64,000 nt of DNA from Streptomyces sp. CB01881 (GTDB lineage: Bacteria; Actinomycetota; Actinomycetes; Streptomycetales; Streptomycetaceae), in assembly GCF_002953255.1 (NCBI RefSeq), contig NZ_CP026498.1, positions 9,056,506 through 9,120,505 of the forward strand, read 5' to 3'. Shown here one piece after another: positions 25,137-33,124 of this stretch. A program made the translations under genes and the position numbers. The number at the start of each line of letters is the position of its first letter. Position 1 is the stretch's first letter. The notes beneath the pieces were generated by a model. The model saw only the letters and a program-made list of their open reading frames with translations, was not told where the DNA came from and did no database searches.

Positions 25137-25170
25137 GGGGCGCACCGCAGGGTCTCCTCCGGTGCGCCCC
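25137..25170. terminator. 11-bp-stem hairpin in relic region
   Basis: GGGGCGCACCG (25137-25147) is complementary to 25160-25170 with a 12-base loop. A second small hairpin with a TTCG tetraloop follows at 25188-25201. No intact gene ends here; they may be leftovers of lost genes. Confidence 0.4.
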
Positions 25171-25215
25171 GCATCCCGTTCCACGCACCCTTCGGGGTGT
25201 GTCCCGGCCCTCGCA

Positions 25216-25295
25216 TCCCGGGCCTGCGTCGCCCCTGCACCCCGCCCCTGCACCCCGCCCCTGCGCCCCGGGCCTGCGTCCCGGGCCTGCGTCCC
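25216..25295. repeat. 12-bp tandem repeats (GCCCCTGCACCC-type)
   Basis: About five 12-bp units, three of the CGCCCCTGCACC type followed by two of CCGGGCCTGCGT, end exactly where the oxidoreductase remnant begins. Slippage or end-joining scar is possible. Confidence 0.55.
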
Positions 25296-25553
25296 GACTT
25301 CAGCGGCCGCAAGCAGCGGCTGCGGTTCCTGCTCTCCGTCAGCGGCGCCGACGGCCACCGCGCCGTCGTCTCCTGGGCCGAGATCGACCCCGAGTTCGCG
25401 GACCGGCGCATCCTGCTCGCCACCAGCATGGACGGCGCGCCGCTGGACGCCGCGGGCCCGCAGCTGGTCGTCCCCGGCGCCCGCTGCGGCGCCCGCTACG
25501 TCAGTGTGGTCACGGCCGTCTGGCTCGGTCCGCTGGAGGAGCCTGCTCCCTGA
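25296..25553 (+). pseudogene. C-terminal remnant of a molybdopterin-dependent oxidoreductase-like protein
   Basis: The last 85 codons to the stop at 25551-25553 read a compact domain (GRKQRLRFLLSVSGADGHRA, VVSWAEIDPEFADRRILLAT, GARYVSVVTAVWLG). It resembles the tails of small actinobacterial molybdopterin-binding-like proteins. The upstream part is replaced by 12-bp repeats, with no start codon or ribosome site. An intact two-domain molbindin gene lies convergent 70 bp away, which supports a molybdenum context. Assignment is moderate. Confidence 0.45.
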
Positions 25554-25583
25554 GGGCTGCCGGCGGCGGGCTGCCGGCAGCCC
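25554..25583. terminator. hairpin between convergent genes
   Basis: GGGCTGCCGG pairs with CCGGCAGCCC across a 10-base loop directly after the remnant's stop codon and 40 bp from the molbindin stop. Confidence 0.6.
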
Positions 25584-25623
25584 TGTGCTGTCGGTGGCGT
25601 GCCGGCGGCGGTGCCGCCGCGGA

Positions 25624-26043
25624 TCACGCGGCCGAGAGCGAGACCTCCGTCGACTTGATCAGCGCGACCACCGGCGAGCCGGCCGCCAGGCCCAGCTCGG
25701 CCGCCGCGTCGGCGGTGATCGCGGCGGTCAGCGCGCCGTCCGCCACGTCGACCTTCACCCCGGCCATCGCGGCGCCGGTGGCCACCTCGGCGACCGTGCC
25801 CGGGATCTGGTTGCGGATGCTCAGTCCGGCGACCGGGCCGGTGGCCAGCGAGACCTCGGTGGACTTCACCAGTGCCTGCACCGTACTGCCGGCGCCGAGG
25901 CCGAGGTCCTTCACGGCGTCCATGGTGACCGCCGCGGTGAGCTCCTGCCCGGAGGTGAGCCGGACCTTCACGGTGGCCATGACCTCGCCGGTCGTGACGG
26001 CGGTGACGGTGCCGGGGAGCTGGTTGCGAATGCTCAGGCTCAT
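25624..26043 (-). CDS. molbindin: two Mop (TOBE) domains
   Basis: A 139-residue protein made of two tandem Mop domains of about 68 residues. Each begins SIRNQ(L/I)PGTV and ends (A/V)LVKSTEVSLA or ALIKSTEVSLS. Such cytoplasmic proteins bind molybdate or tungstate oxyanions for storage or buffering. It is alone, without ModABC transport genes beside it, but a decayed molybdopterin-type gene lies convergent. ATG at 26043. Confidence 0.9.
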   Translation of the reverse strand: MSLSIRNQLPGTVTAVTTGEVMATVKVRLTSGQELTAAVTMDAVKDLGLGAGSTVQALVKSTEVSLATGPVAGLSIRNQIPGTVAEVATGAAMAGVKVDVADGALTAAITADAAAELGLAAGSPVVALIKSTEVSLSAA

Positions 26044-26202
26044 GGGTGGTGCCTCGTACTTTCGATCGTGGTTCACGGGGTTCCCGATCGTGCCGTGATC
26101 AACCCTAGTGGCCGGAAAACGCCTGGTCACACGCGTTGAGGTGGCCTCTCGCAGCTGCCAGGGCCGGGTGGTGGCCAGGCTTGCATCTGCCCGTTCTGGC
26201 AG

Positions 26203-26218
26203 TTCAGTCCTTGCTGAA
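26203..26218. promoter_or_regulatory. possible operator upstream of the CmtR-like gene
   Basis: TTCAG (26203-26207) and CTGAA (26214-26218) form a short inverted repeat about 27 bp ahead of the ArsR/CmtR start, in an unusually AT-rich stretch. A plausible self-operator, without further proof. Confidence 0.35.
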
Positions 26219-26244
26219 TTCAGTGCTGGCTGTACTGTTGAGGC

Positions 26245-26580
26245 ATGGAACCGACCGCCGAGAGCACCCGCGGCCCGCACCTCCCCGCCGAAGCGCAGGA
26301 GGCGGCCATGGAGCGCGTCGGCAGGGCCCTGGCCGACACCAGCCGGCGCCGCATCCTGCTCGCCCTGCTCGCCGCCCCGCACTACCCGGCCGACCTCGCC
26401 GAGGAGCTGGGCCTGACCAGGGCCAACGTCTCCAACCACCTCGCCTGCCTGCGCGACTGCGGCCTGGTGCGGACCGTCCCCGAAGGCCGCCGCACCCGCT
26501 ACCACCTGGCCGACGACCGCCTCGCCCACGCCCTGCGGGACCTGCTCGCCGCGGTCCTGCCCCTCGGAGAGGAGCACTGA
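26245..26580 (+). CDS. cmtR: ArsR/SmtB family metal sensor, CmtR-like
   Basis: A 111-residue winged-helix repressor. RVGRALADTSRRRILLALLA and LGLTRANVSNHLACLRDCGLV form the DNA-binding core. Cys68 and Cys72 in LACLRDC match the CxxxC pair that binds Cd or Pb in CmtR. The third, C-terminal Cys of mycobacterial CmtR is not seen here: the protein ends LPLGEEH. A truncated cation-efflux gene starts two bases after its stop, so the sensor has probably outlived its target. The gene symbol follows the motif, not proof of metal specificity. Confidence 0.75.
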   Translation: MEPTAESTRGPHLPAEAQEAAMERVGRALADTSRRRILLALLAAPHYPADLAEELGLTRANVSNHLACLRDCGLVRTVPEGRRTRYHLADDRLAHALRDLLAAVLPLGEEH

Positions 26581-26581
26581 C

Positions 26582-26728
26582 ATGGGCGTCAGCCACACCG
26601 CCGGGCCCCCGGCCACGGTCAGCGGCGCGTACCGCCGCCGGATACTGCTGACCATCGCCGTCGCCCACACCACCCTCCAGCCCGAGCCCGCCACAACCCC
26701 GTTGTGCACGGCCCCGGTCCACGCCTGA
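26582..26728 (+). pseudogene. cation diffusion facilitator, N-terminal stub
   Basis: A 48-codon frame starts right after the CmtR-like gene. Its first 30 residues (GVSHTAGPPATVSGAYRRR, then ILLTIAVAHTT) resemble the cytosolic head and first half-helix of CDF metal exporters, which commonly follow CmtR-like genes in actinobacteria. The rest is lost and the frame ends in a short unrelated tail before a terminator hairpin. Assignment rests on gene order and a short match. Confidence 0.45.
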
Positions 26729-26778
26729 CCGCCCCGCCGCTCCCGCCGGACGACCGGCGGGGAGCGGCGGCGGGGCGG
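26729..26778. terminator. imperfect hairpin terminator
   Basis: CCGCCCCGCCGCTCCCGCCGG folds back on a slightly longer complementary arm across GACGA, with small bulges. It directly follows the stub's stop and probably terminated the former metal operon. Confidence 0.6.
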
Positions 26779-26900
26779 GGACTCAAGCGCAGGCTCGATG
26801 CCGCGACGCAGAGCCGGCAGGCGGGCCTCGACGCAGTCAGGGCCGCGCTCGGCAGGCAGGCTGCCTGACCCCGGCGGGCCGGCAGGCCCGGCCGCGGCGT

Positions 26901-27800
26901 CTACGAGACGCCTGTGCGGGCGGCGAGCTCCCGCACACCGGCCACCGTCACCGGTGCGTACAGCAGGTCCGCCGTCAGCGCCCGCAGCGCGGGCCGGCGC
27001 GCTTCCTCCGGCGCCACCTGCTCAGTGAACCGCAGGGCCTCGAACGTGCGGCGGTGGTCGCCGAGGTTGTGCCACATGCGGGCGCGCAGTCCGTACCGAA
27101 CCGCGCCCGACGCTCCACGGTCGGCAGCAGCCCCGCCACGATCCGCGCCGCGTACGGCACACCCTCATCGGGAGTACCCAGCGCCGTATGCACACCGATC
27201 CAGTACAGATCCACCTGCGCACTGGTGGCATCGACGGTGAACAGCGGTGTGCGAGGCCTGATCCCGGCGCCGGCCAGGCGACTGACCGTGTCCTCGGCGC
27301 CCGTCATCAGGTCGAGGGCGTCACTTCGGCGCCGACCGCACGCGGCCGTGTAGGCGGCCGTCATCAGCAACGTCGCCGCCACCGCCCGCGACACGTCGTC
27401 CCGGTCCTGAGTGAGTGAGCCGGCAGTGCGGCGTAGGAGGCCGACCGCTGCGGCCGGACGTCCGGCACGCCGCATCGTGATCGCCAGGACCCGCGCCGCC
27501 TCCCCCTGGACCACCGGATCGCCGCCGGCCTGAGCCGCGGCCAAGGCCCGGTCCGCCGCCGGCCACGCCACGTCCGCGTGGGCCTTCAGCGCGAGTTCCG
27601 TCGCCAGCACCCAGGCGCGGGCCACGCACGCATGGGCCTCCTCCCGGGCGCGGCCGGACAGGGCATCGCGGGTCGCCTGGGCCGTGCCCAACAGGCCGGG
27701 CAGAGCCTCGCCGAGATCCTGGTAGCGGGCCGCCGTGAACTGCGCGCGCGCCGCCGTCAGCGCTTGTCCGAGCTGCCGCAGCGAGGTGGGCGTCTGATGG
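26901..27800 (-). pseudogene. XRE/TPR-type regulator, headless and frameshifted
   Basis: Reads about 220 residues of the TPR-like body found in Streptomyces XRE-family regulators: SLRQLGQALTAARAQFTAAR, ARAWVLATELALKAHADVAW, LDLMTGAEDTVSRLAGAGI, QVDLYWIGVHTALG. A frame change near 27100 then leads to RARMWHNLGDHRRTFEALRF and a normal end at 26901. The N-terminal helix-turn-helix domain is absent, with no start codon or ribosome site near 27800. Truncated and frameshifted, so probably inactive. Confidence 0.65.
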
Positions 27801-28022
27801 CCGTCCCAAGCTGACGCTGATGCACGGTGCTGCCTTTCGACTGCACGGGCTGGCCACGCTACTGACCGCAAGGCACGGCGGGGCAGGGCGTGCACGGGGT
27901 GTGCGGAGCACGCACACGGCGTGCGGGAGTCGCGCGGCCGCATCCGCACCAGGGGCGCCACCCGGTTCCCTGGTGATGCCCGGCCGGCGCACCTCTGCCA
28001 CTCCGCACCGAGGAGAGACGCC

Positions 28023-28229
28023 ATGAGCGCCATCCTGCTCGACAAGCCCAGCACCGAGGCCCAGTCCGTCACCGAGATCCAGCCCATCGCCACCCCGGCG
28101 CCCAGTACGCTGCCGGGGTGGCCCGGCCGGCCGCCCGCCCGCACCTGCCCGGTCTGCGGATCCGGCAGCACCTACCAGACGATGGACGGCCGATGGGGCT
28201 GCACCTCCTGCGGCTCCACCTGGGCCTGA
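28023..28229 (+). CDS. small zinc-ribbon protein
   Basis: A 68-residue protein with a disordered Pro/Thr-rich first half and a C-terminal zinc ribbon: two CxxC knuckles in RTCPVCGSGS and WGCTSCGSTWA. GAGGAGA lies eight bases before the ATG. Followed after 17 bp by a second small zinc-ribbon gene, so the two form an operon. Function unknown; nucleic-acid or protein binding is usual for such ribbons. Confidence 0.7.
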   Translation: MSAILLDKPSTEAQSVTEIQPIATPAPSTLPGWPGRPPARTCPVCGSGSTYQTMDGRWGCTSCGSTWA

Positions 28230-28246
28230 CACCCGGGGAGGACCCG

Positions 28247-28450
28247 ATGGCGAAGTGCGCGCAGTGCCAGGCCACCGAAGCGGTGATCGAGGATCTCGAC
28301 GTGCAGCCTCCTGCACCGTGGTGCCTCGGATGCGCTACCGCCCTCGTGCGCGCCGGTGACCCGGTGGTCAACTACCTGCCGCTCGACGGTCGGAACGAGT
28401 ACGCGCGCGTTCTTGCCGGCGGCAGTACCGCGGTACTGCCCTTCCGCTGA
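28247..28450 (+). CDS. small zinc-ribbon protein, second of pair
   Basis: A 67-residue protein with CAQC at the start and CLGC at about residue 26, another possible zinc ribbon, then a charged C-terminal half containing NYLPLDGRNEYARVLAG. GGGGAGG precedes the ATG. In operon with the previous gene and closed by a hairpin terminator. No recognised family; the short length and paired CxxC motifs are the only firm features. Confidence 0.65.
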   Translation: MAKCAQCQATEAVIEDLDVQPPAPWCLGCATALVRAGDPVVNYLPLDGRNEYARVLAGGSTAVLPFR

Positions 28451-28464
28451 CGAAGCACGACGAA

Positions 28465-28499
28465 CCGCCCCCGCCCGGCACGAGGCCGAGCGGGGGCGG
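28465..28499. terminator. hairpin terminator
   Basis: A 10-bp GC stem (28465-28474 with 28490-28499) around a 15-base loop, 15 bp after the second zinc-ribbon gene. Confidence 0.7.
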
Positions 28500-28538
28500 G
28501 GTGGCTCGGCAGAATCGGTGCGGTGATTTCGTCGGCTC

Positions 28539-28578
28539 ATTTGAGGTTCTGGCCCAAGTTGTGTGACTGGTGACGGTG
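28539..28578 (+). repeat. ISL3 element left inverted repeat
   Basis: Shares GAGGTTCTGG, CAAGTTGTGTGAC and GGTGACGGTG with the reverse complement of the right repeat; four mismatches in 40 bp. Confidence 0.8.
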
Positions 28579-28588
28579 AGTCAGCAAG

Positions 28589-29026
28589 TTAGATCTCGAA
28601 TAGCGGGTCCTCGTGGAGCTTGGGCTGGGGGTCGAGGACTGCTCGAAGCCGGTCGACGCTCTGTCGCCATCGCGGGCCGTCGACGGTCTCGTCCCAGAGT
28701 TCGGCGAGCTCGGATTCCTCGGCGAGGACTCGGTCGAGGGCGTCGACTGCAAGTGCCCGGAGGTCAGCGGCGAAGGCCGGCAGAGTTTCGTCGGGACCGT
28801 AGCTTGTGCTGATCGGCTCGCCACCCGGGAACTGTGCTGCGATGAGGGCGGCGGCAGCGACGGCTTCCACCCCTTCTGAGCTGTCGAGGTAGTCCTGGGT
28901 GCGGACGGTGCGGGTAAGCGCGCTTCGGATGAGGTTTTCTCGCTCCTCCATGGCCGTCTCGTCCAGAGCGTCGGCGAAGTCCGCAGCTGTGTCGTTCTCG
29001 AAGGGGCCGATGTCCCAAGTGCCCAT
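28589..29026 (-). CDS. DUF4259 domain protein, IS passenger gene
   Basis: A 145-residue DUF4259 protein. The opening MGTWDIGPFENDTAADFADAL is the family signature, followed by acidic helical segments and ELAELWDETVDGPRWRQSVD. The family is common in actinobacteria, small and cytoplasmic, with no known function. GAGGAGATC lies before the ATG. The gene starts 56 bp after the transposase stop on the same strand and ends 11 bp inside the element's terminal repeat, so it travels with the element and is probably co-transcribed with the transposase. Confidence 0.8.
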   Translation of the reverse strand: MGTWDIGPFENDTAADFADALDETAMEERENLIRSALTRTVRTQDYLDSSEGVEAVAAAALIAAQFPGGEPISTSYGPDETLPAFAADLRALAVDALDRVLAEESELAELWDETVDGPRWRQSVDRLRAVLDPQPKLHEDPLFEI

Positions 29027-29082
29027 AGTGATCTCCTCACGTCGCTGTCCGGGGATCTTCGCACTGGCCGCCGACAGCGAGG

Positions 29083-30708
29083 TCATGACGCCAGCAGGAC
29101 CCTTTTCCGCAGAAGGTCAAAGCCAGCGCGGCCGTACATCTGCCGCTTGAGCATCTTGATCCGGTTGACGGTGCCTTCGACCGGGCCGGAGTTCCAGTGG
29201 GTGGTCAGGCCGGCGTGGACGGCGTCGTAGTCGCTGTTCAGGCCGACGGCGAAGGTGCTGATCCCGGGCAGACTGGAGGTCATGGCGTCGGTGATCCACT
29301 CGGTGAGGCGTTCGCCTTCCAGGCGGGTGAGCATCTCGGCGAAGGAGGTCACCAAGCCGGCTGCGGTGTCCAGTTCGGGGCAGTGCGCGAGGATTGCCTT
29401 GCGCTGGACCTCCTCGTCGAGGGTGAGTCCGGCGGGGTGGCGGGTCAGCCAGCCGGTGACCTGCCGAACGGAGGGCGGTGGGGGTGGCGGCGGCACGCTG
29501 TCCGGGGCGGTGAGGGCCTGACGCTTCCACTGGGCGAGGAGCGTGAGGCCGCCCCGGTAGCCACGCGCGGTGATCTCCTCGAACAGCACGCGCCCGGTGA
29601 TCTTCCCGCCCGTCTCCTCCCACCGCCGGGCCAGGAAAGGCTTGAACGGGTCGAGCTTGCTCGTCTGAGGGCGCCGGTCCTTCATCATGTCCTGCCAGCG
29701 CGCGGCGTGCGCGTACCGCCGGACGGTGTTGCGACTCCAGCCGAGGTGGCGGGCGACCTCGCGCATGCTCATCCCGTGCTCCAGCAACTCGTGCACCAGC
29801 GCATGGTGGGCACTTCGCCGATCCGCCATCCGCCCGGAGGGGGCCGGCTTCTCGTCTTCGTCGGCGCCACTGTCGGCGAGGACCGGGGTCTCCCACTGCG
29901 GCTCGGGCTCCGACTCGATCACGGGGAGGCTGTGCAGGCAGGAGCGGTGGTCGAGCACGGTGCGTTCGACGGCCTGGGTGAGGTTGCGCCACAGGTGGTA
30001 GCGATCGGCGACCTGCCAGGCCTGGGGTGCCGCCATGTCGGCGGCCTCCGCGTAGGCGCTGGCGCGGTCGCGGCAGATCACCTCGACCTGCGGCTGGTCG
30101 GCGAGCCACGGGCCGAGCGTGGCCGCGTCCCGCTCCGGGAGCAGGTCCAGGACCCGGTGGGTGATGGCGTCGATGATCACGGTGCCGTAGACGTGGCCTT
30201 TGCGTAGGGCGAAGTCGTCCACCCCGATCGCGGTCGGGGCGCCGACGGGCTGGTCCGGCAGCTCCATCACCCGCCGCAGCAGCGTGCTGCGGCTCCCGCG
30301 CAGACCCAGCAGCTGGACCATCCGTTCTCCGGCCCGGCCCGCGAGTGCCAGCCCCACCGCCGCGACCGACGATCGCAGCCGCTCGGTGCTCTGTCCGTGC
30401 CGGCGCGTCAGGCCTTCGATCTGCTCGACGAACGTCCGCCGTGGGCACGACCGATCCGGGCAGGCGAACCGACGCACCCGCAGCGCGAGCACGACCCGTC
30501 GTCCCGAACTCGGCAGATCGGCCGGGAATCGCAGGTAGGAGCCATGCACTCGACTCGACCAGGCGCCGCAGCCGGGGCACTCGGCGTCGTTGGCGGTCGA
30601 CCGCGCCTCCACCCGCACCACGGAACCGGCCGGCTCCACCCGGACAACCGCCACCTCCGACACCGACGGGAACAGCAACTCCCTGAGCAGGGACCACGAG
30701 TGCGTCAC
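29083..30708 (-). CDS. ISL3 family transposase
   Basis: A 541-residue DDE transposase. The N-terminal zinc-finger block has CPGCGAW and CPDRSCPRRTF. The DDE domain has GVDDFALRKGHVYGTVIID, VICRDRASAYAEAA, DRYHLWRNL and the final NSGPVEGTVNRIKMLKRQMYGR. An inserted helix-turn-helix (MSMREVARHLGWSRNTVRRY) lies in the middle, as in many actinobacterial ISL3 members. GTG start. The frame is complete, so the element may be active. Confidence 0.92.
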   Translation of the reverse strand: MTHSWSLLRELLFPSVSEVAVVRVEPAGSVVRVEARSTANDAECPGCGAWSSRVHGSYLRFPADLPSSGRRVVLALRVRRFACPDRSCPRRTFVEQIEGLTRRHGQSTERLRSSVAAVGLALAGRAGERMVQLLGLRGSRSTLLRRVMELPDQPVGAPTAIGVDDFALRKGHVYGTVIIDAITHRVLDLLPERDAATLGPWLADQPQVEVICRDRASAYAEAADMAAPQAWQVADRYHLWRNLTQAVERTVLDHRSCLHSLPVIESEPEPQWETPVLADSGADEDEKPAPSGRMADRRSAHHALVHELLEHGMSMREVARHLGWSRNTVRRYAHAARWQDMMKDRRPQTSKLDPFKPFLARRWEETGGKITGRVLFEEITARGYRGGLTLLAQWKRQALTAPDSVPPPPPPPSVRQVTGWLTRHPAGLTLDEEVQRKAILAHCPELDTAAGLVTSFAEMLTRLEGERLTEWITDAMTSSLPGISTFAVGLNSDYDAVHAGLTTHWNSGPVEGTVNRIKMLKRQMYGRAGFDLLRKRVLLAS

Positions 30709-30793
30709 GGCCGCTGACTGTCAGCCACACAGAGCCCGAGCCGACGACTTTCAGTCGATCTATGAACCCGGCGAGGACGCGTGATCTATTACG

Positions 30794-30833
30794 CACCGTC
30801 ACCGGTCACACAACTTGAGCCAGAACCTCATTT
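30794..30833 (-). repeat. ISL3 element right inverted repeat
   Basis: Reverse complement of the left repeat with four mismatches; lies about 85 bp upstream of the transposase start and must hold its promoter or be close to it. Confidence 0.8.
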
Positions 30834-31052
30834 GAGAGCCACGACTCCGCTGGCATCGAGAGCCAGCGTTGGGCCGTTCGTGGCGGGGATGTACTCGACA
30901 ACAGTTGGTGATCTCCGCCGAGAACGGGAGCCACTGGGGAAGGCACGAGTCACTGGATCGGGTGAGGGCACAGGGGGCAGGGGGTCAGGGGTTGCGGCAG
31001 CGTCTCGATTCAGGCTCTGCGGGATGGGGGCGAGGCAGGTTGGAGCCGGGCG

Positions 31053-32156
31053 TCAGGAGGCGTGTGACGGTGTTTTGGCAGAGCGTTTGGCCAGCAGGGC
31101 CCCGAGCAGCATGACGAGCAGTCCGGCCGCGACACCGCACAAGGTCCACAGCACGCGGTAGCCCTCGGCCGCGTAGTTGGAGGGCTGGGGGAGGTCCATC
31201 AGGATGAGCGCGCCGGCGGCGATGGCGGCGCAGTACAGCGCGTAGTTGCAGAAGCGGATCGCTGCCCCGTGCATCAGTAGGACGAGTGCGACCACTTCGA
31301 GTCCGCGGGTGACCGCGAACAGCCTGAGGCCGTGGGTGCTGGTGGGGATCAGCAGCAGCAGGGCGGCCGCGACGGCGCCGATGAGCGCGCCGGAAAGTCG
31401 TTGCGCGCCCACCAGCGTGGTCTGCTCCAGGCTGGGCTTCATCGCGGCGATGGCGGCGATCGGCATCCAGTAGCCGTGCGGGAGGTTCAGGCCGAAGGCG
31501 AGCGCGACGGTGCCGGCCACGGTCAGGGCACGGATGAGCGCGAACATGATTAACGGTGGGGTCAGCTTCCGGTGTGCGGTGTCGCCGGGGAGTTCGGCGA
31601 CCGGCTGGGGCCGGTCCGGGCGGCCGCGGATCAGCCAGGCGACGAACGTCACCGCGATCCACAGTGCCGCGCCCGCGGCCCAGGCGAGGACCTGGGCCCA
31701 GGTGTAGCTGGTGATCCGGGCGGCGTGGTGGAGGCTGAACGCGAGCCCGAGCGCGATGATGAACCAGAGGTTGAGCAGGAGGGCGGTGACGAACCTGCGC
31801 ACCCCGAACGCGGCCGCCAGTCCGGCTCCGAGCGTGACGGCGAACGCGGCGAGCACGAGCCAGCCCCAGGCGTCCCCGCCGATGCCGAACCCCAGGGCGG
31901 TGACCCCTGCGCCGGTCAGCGCGAAGAGGGCGATGTGCGACGCTCGGTGCCGGTAGCTGCCTCCCGGATCGGCCAGCCCCGCGAACAGCAGGCCGAACAC
32001 GGCGCTGAGCAGGTACTGCTCATGGCCGATCGCCCAGAAGACCATCAGCGGAACCAGGGCGACGTCAAGGAACATCACCCCTCGCGGCCAGTTGGCCCCC
32101 GCGGGATCCAGGTGGAAGATCCTCGACAGCCAGTTCGTGGAGGTGTCCTGGTGCAC
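31053..32156 (-). CDS. FUSC-type integral membrane protein
   Basis: A 367-residue membrane protein with about ten hydrophobic helices arranged as two similar halves (for example LLSAVFGLLFAGLADPGGSY and LNLPHGYWMPIAAIAAMKPS). This matches FUSC/aromatic-acid-exporter-type proteins. The RLSGALIGAVAAALLLLIP segment after the second half is typical. A GTG start with GAGGAG upstream is chosen. Probable efflux role, substrate unknown. Single gene. Confidence 0.75.
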   Translation of the reverse strand: MHQDTSTNWLSRIFHLDPAGANWPRGVMFLDVALVPLMVFWAIGHEQYLLSAVFGLLFAGLADPGGSYRHRASHIALFALTGAGVTALGFGIGGDAWGWLVLAAFAVTLGAGLAAAFGVRRFVTALLLNLWFIIALGLAFSLHHAARITSYTWAQVLAWAAGAALWIAVTFVAWLIRGRPDRPQPVAELPGDTAHRKLTPPLIMFALIRALTVAGTVALAFGLNLPHGYWMPIAAIAAMKPSLEQTTLVGAQRLSGALIGAVAAALLLLIPTSTHGLRLFAVTRGLEVVALVLLMHGAAIRFCNYALYCAAIAAGALILMDLPQPSNYAAEGYRVLWTLCGVAAGLLVMLLGALLAKRSAKTPSHAS

Positions 32157-32738
32157 GCGCTCTTCTCCTCGTCCGCTCTTACTGGCTATGGATGCCCCGC
32201 CCTCGTCCGCCTGGGAATGCCGCGCTGGGTGAGAGGCGGGAAGCAGAAAGAACGGCACGCTGGTGGCCAGGGCCTCGACTGCTGCCGTCCATGACGTCCG
32301 TCTCAGTTAGCTCCACACTGGTGGCCACCGGTCTCCTTAACCTGGACCGTGTTCAACAGGCACAGCGTGACGGCCAAACGGCCCATGACCCCTGATTACG
32401 CCGAACGCGGCATGCCGCACACCGCGGCGCCGGGTGGCTCCCAATTTCGCCGGAATCCGACCGGCTCCCGATCACGCCGGAGAAGTGGCTCCCATCAGCC
32501 CCGGAGAAATCAGGTGCGGCGCTAGAGCCTCCTCGATCCGGTTCACAGCATCCCGCAGTGACAGTCGACTGTCCGGATGCGGCGCGTGCTCGATCCGGCC
32601 CAAGCGCTCCAGCACACCCGGCCGACCCGGGACCCCCGGCCGCGCCTCCCTACCGATCCGGTCCTCAGTGAACGTCTCCATGGCCCGGGTGCGCCGGGCC
32701 CGCGCATTTCCGGCCGCCGGGTGGGGAGGATGGGGCGC
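32157..32738. other. 582-bp stretch without an intact gene; holds a solo IS end
   Basis: No frame here has both a start signal and a family match. A minus-strand frame (to 32472) reads METFTEDRIGREARPGVP and RLSLRDAVNRIEEALAPHL, plausibly decayed coding sequence. The IS21-like repeat block at 32435-32505 is the one clear structure. Confidence 0.45.
32435..32505. repeat. triple 20-bp repeat resembling an IS21-type terminus
   Basis: Three units of the form YGGCTCCC-N5-CGCCGGA start at 32435, 32462 and 32486. Multiple short repeats at the ends are characteristic of IS21-family elements. No istA/istB-like genes are present, so this would be a solo end left by deletion. Confidence 0.45.
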
Positions 32739-33098
32739 ATGAGTATCGATCACGCCTTCGCGCAGCGTTTCGCCGAGGAGTGGGTCGCGGTCTGGAACGC
32801 CCGCGACCTGGAGGCCGTCCTCGCCCACTACACCGACGACGTCGTCTTCGCCTCGCCCAGGATCGTCACGTTCATCGGCGAGCCCTCGGGGGAGGTGCGC
32901 GGCAAGGAGGCCCTGCGCGCCTACTGGGCCAAGGCGTTGGCGCAGCTGCCGGACCTGCACTTCACGTTGGAGGACGTCCGGGTGTCGGTGGACACGGTCG
33001 TCATCAACTACCGCAACGAGCGTGGGACCGCCGTCTCGGAGGCGCTGACCTTCCGGGACGGCCTGGTCTGCCGGGGCTTCGGGGCGTACACCGCCTGA
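32739..33098 (+). CDS. SnoaL-like (NTF2-fold) protein
   Basis: A 119-residue NTF2-fold protein: FAQRFAEEWVAVWNARDLEA, LAHYTDDVVFASPRI, GKEALRAYWAKAL and a strand-rich C terminus. SnoaL-like proteins include small cyclases, isomerases and many unknowns. GGGGAGGA lies nine bases before the ATG. Convergent with the TetR gene. Confidence 0.82.
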   Translation: MSIDHAFAQRFAEEWVAVWNARDLEAVLAHYTDDVVFASPRIVTFIGEPSGEVRGKEALRAYWAKALAQLPDLHFTLEDVRVSVDTVVINYRNERGTAVSEALTFRDGLVCRGFGAYTA

Positions 33099-33124
33099 CG
33101 CCGCGCCTCACCTGCCGCTGTCGC

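Larger units (their letters stand above)
28539..30833 (-). mobile_element. ISL3-type insertion element carrying a DUF4259 gene
   Basis: Terminal inverted repeats of 40 bp (28539-28578 and 30794-30833) match at 36 positions. They enclose an ISL3-family transposase gene and, downstream on the same strand, a DUF4259 gene whose stop lies only 11 bp inside the left repeat. At about 2.3 kb the element is longer than a plain ISL3 element would need to be. Flanking 8-bp sequences do not match, so no target duplication is visible. The cargo gene is the unusual part. Confidence 0.8.
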
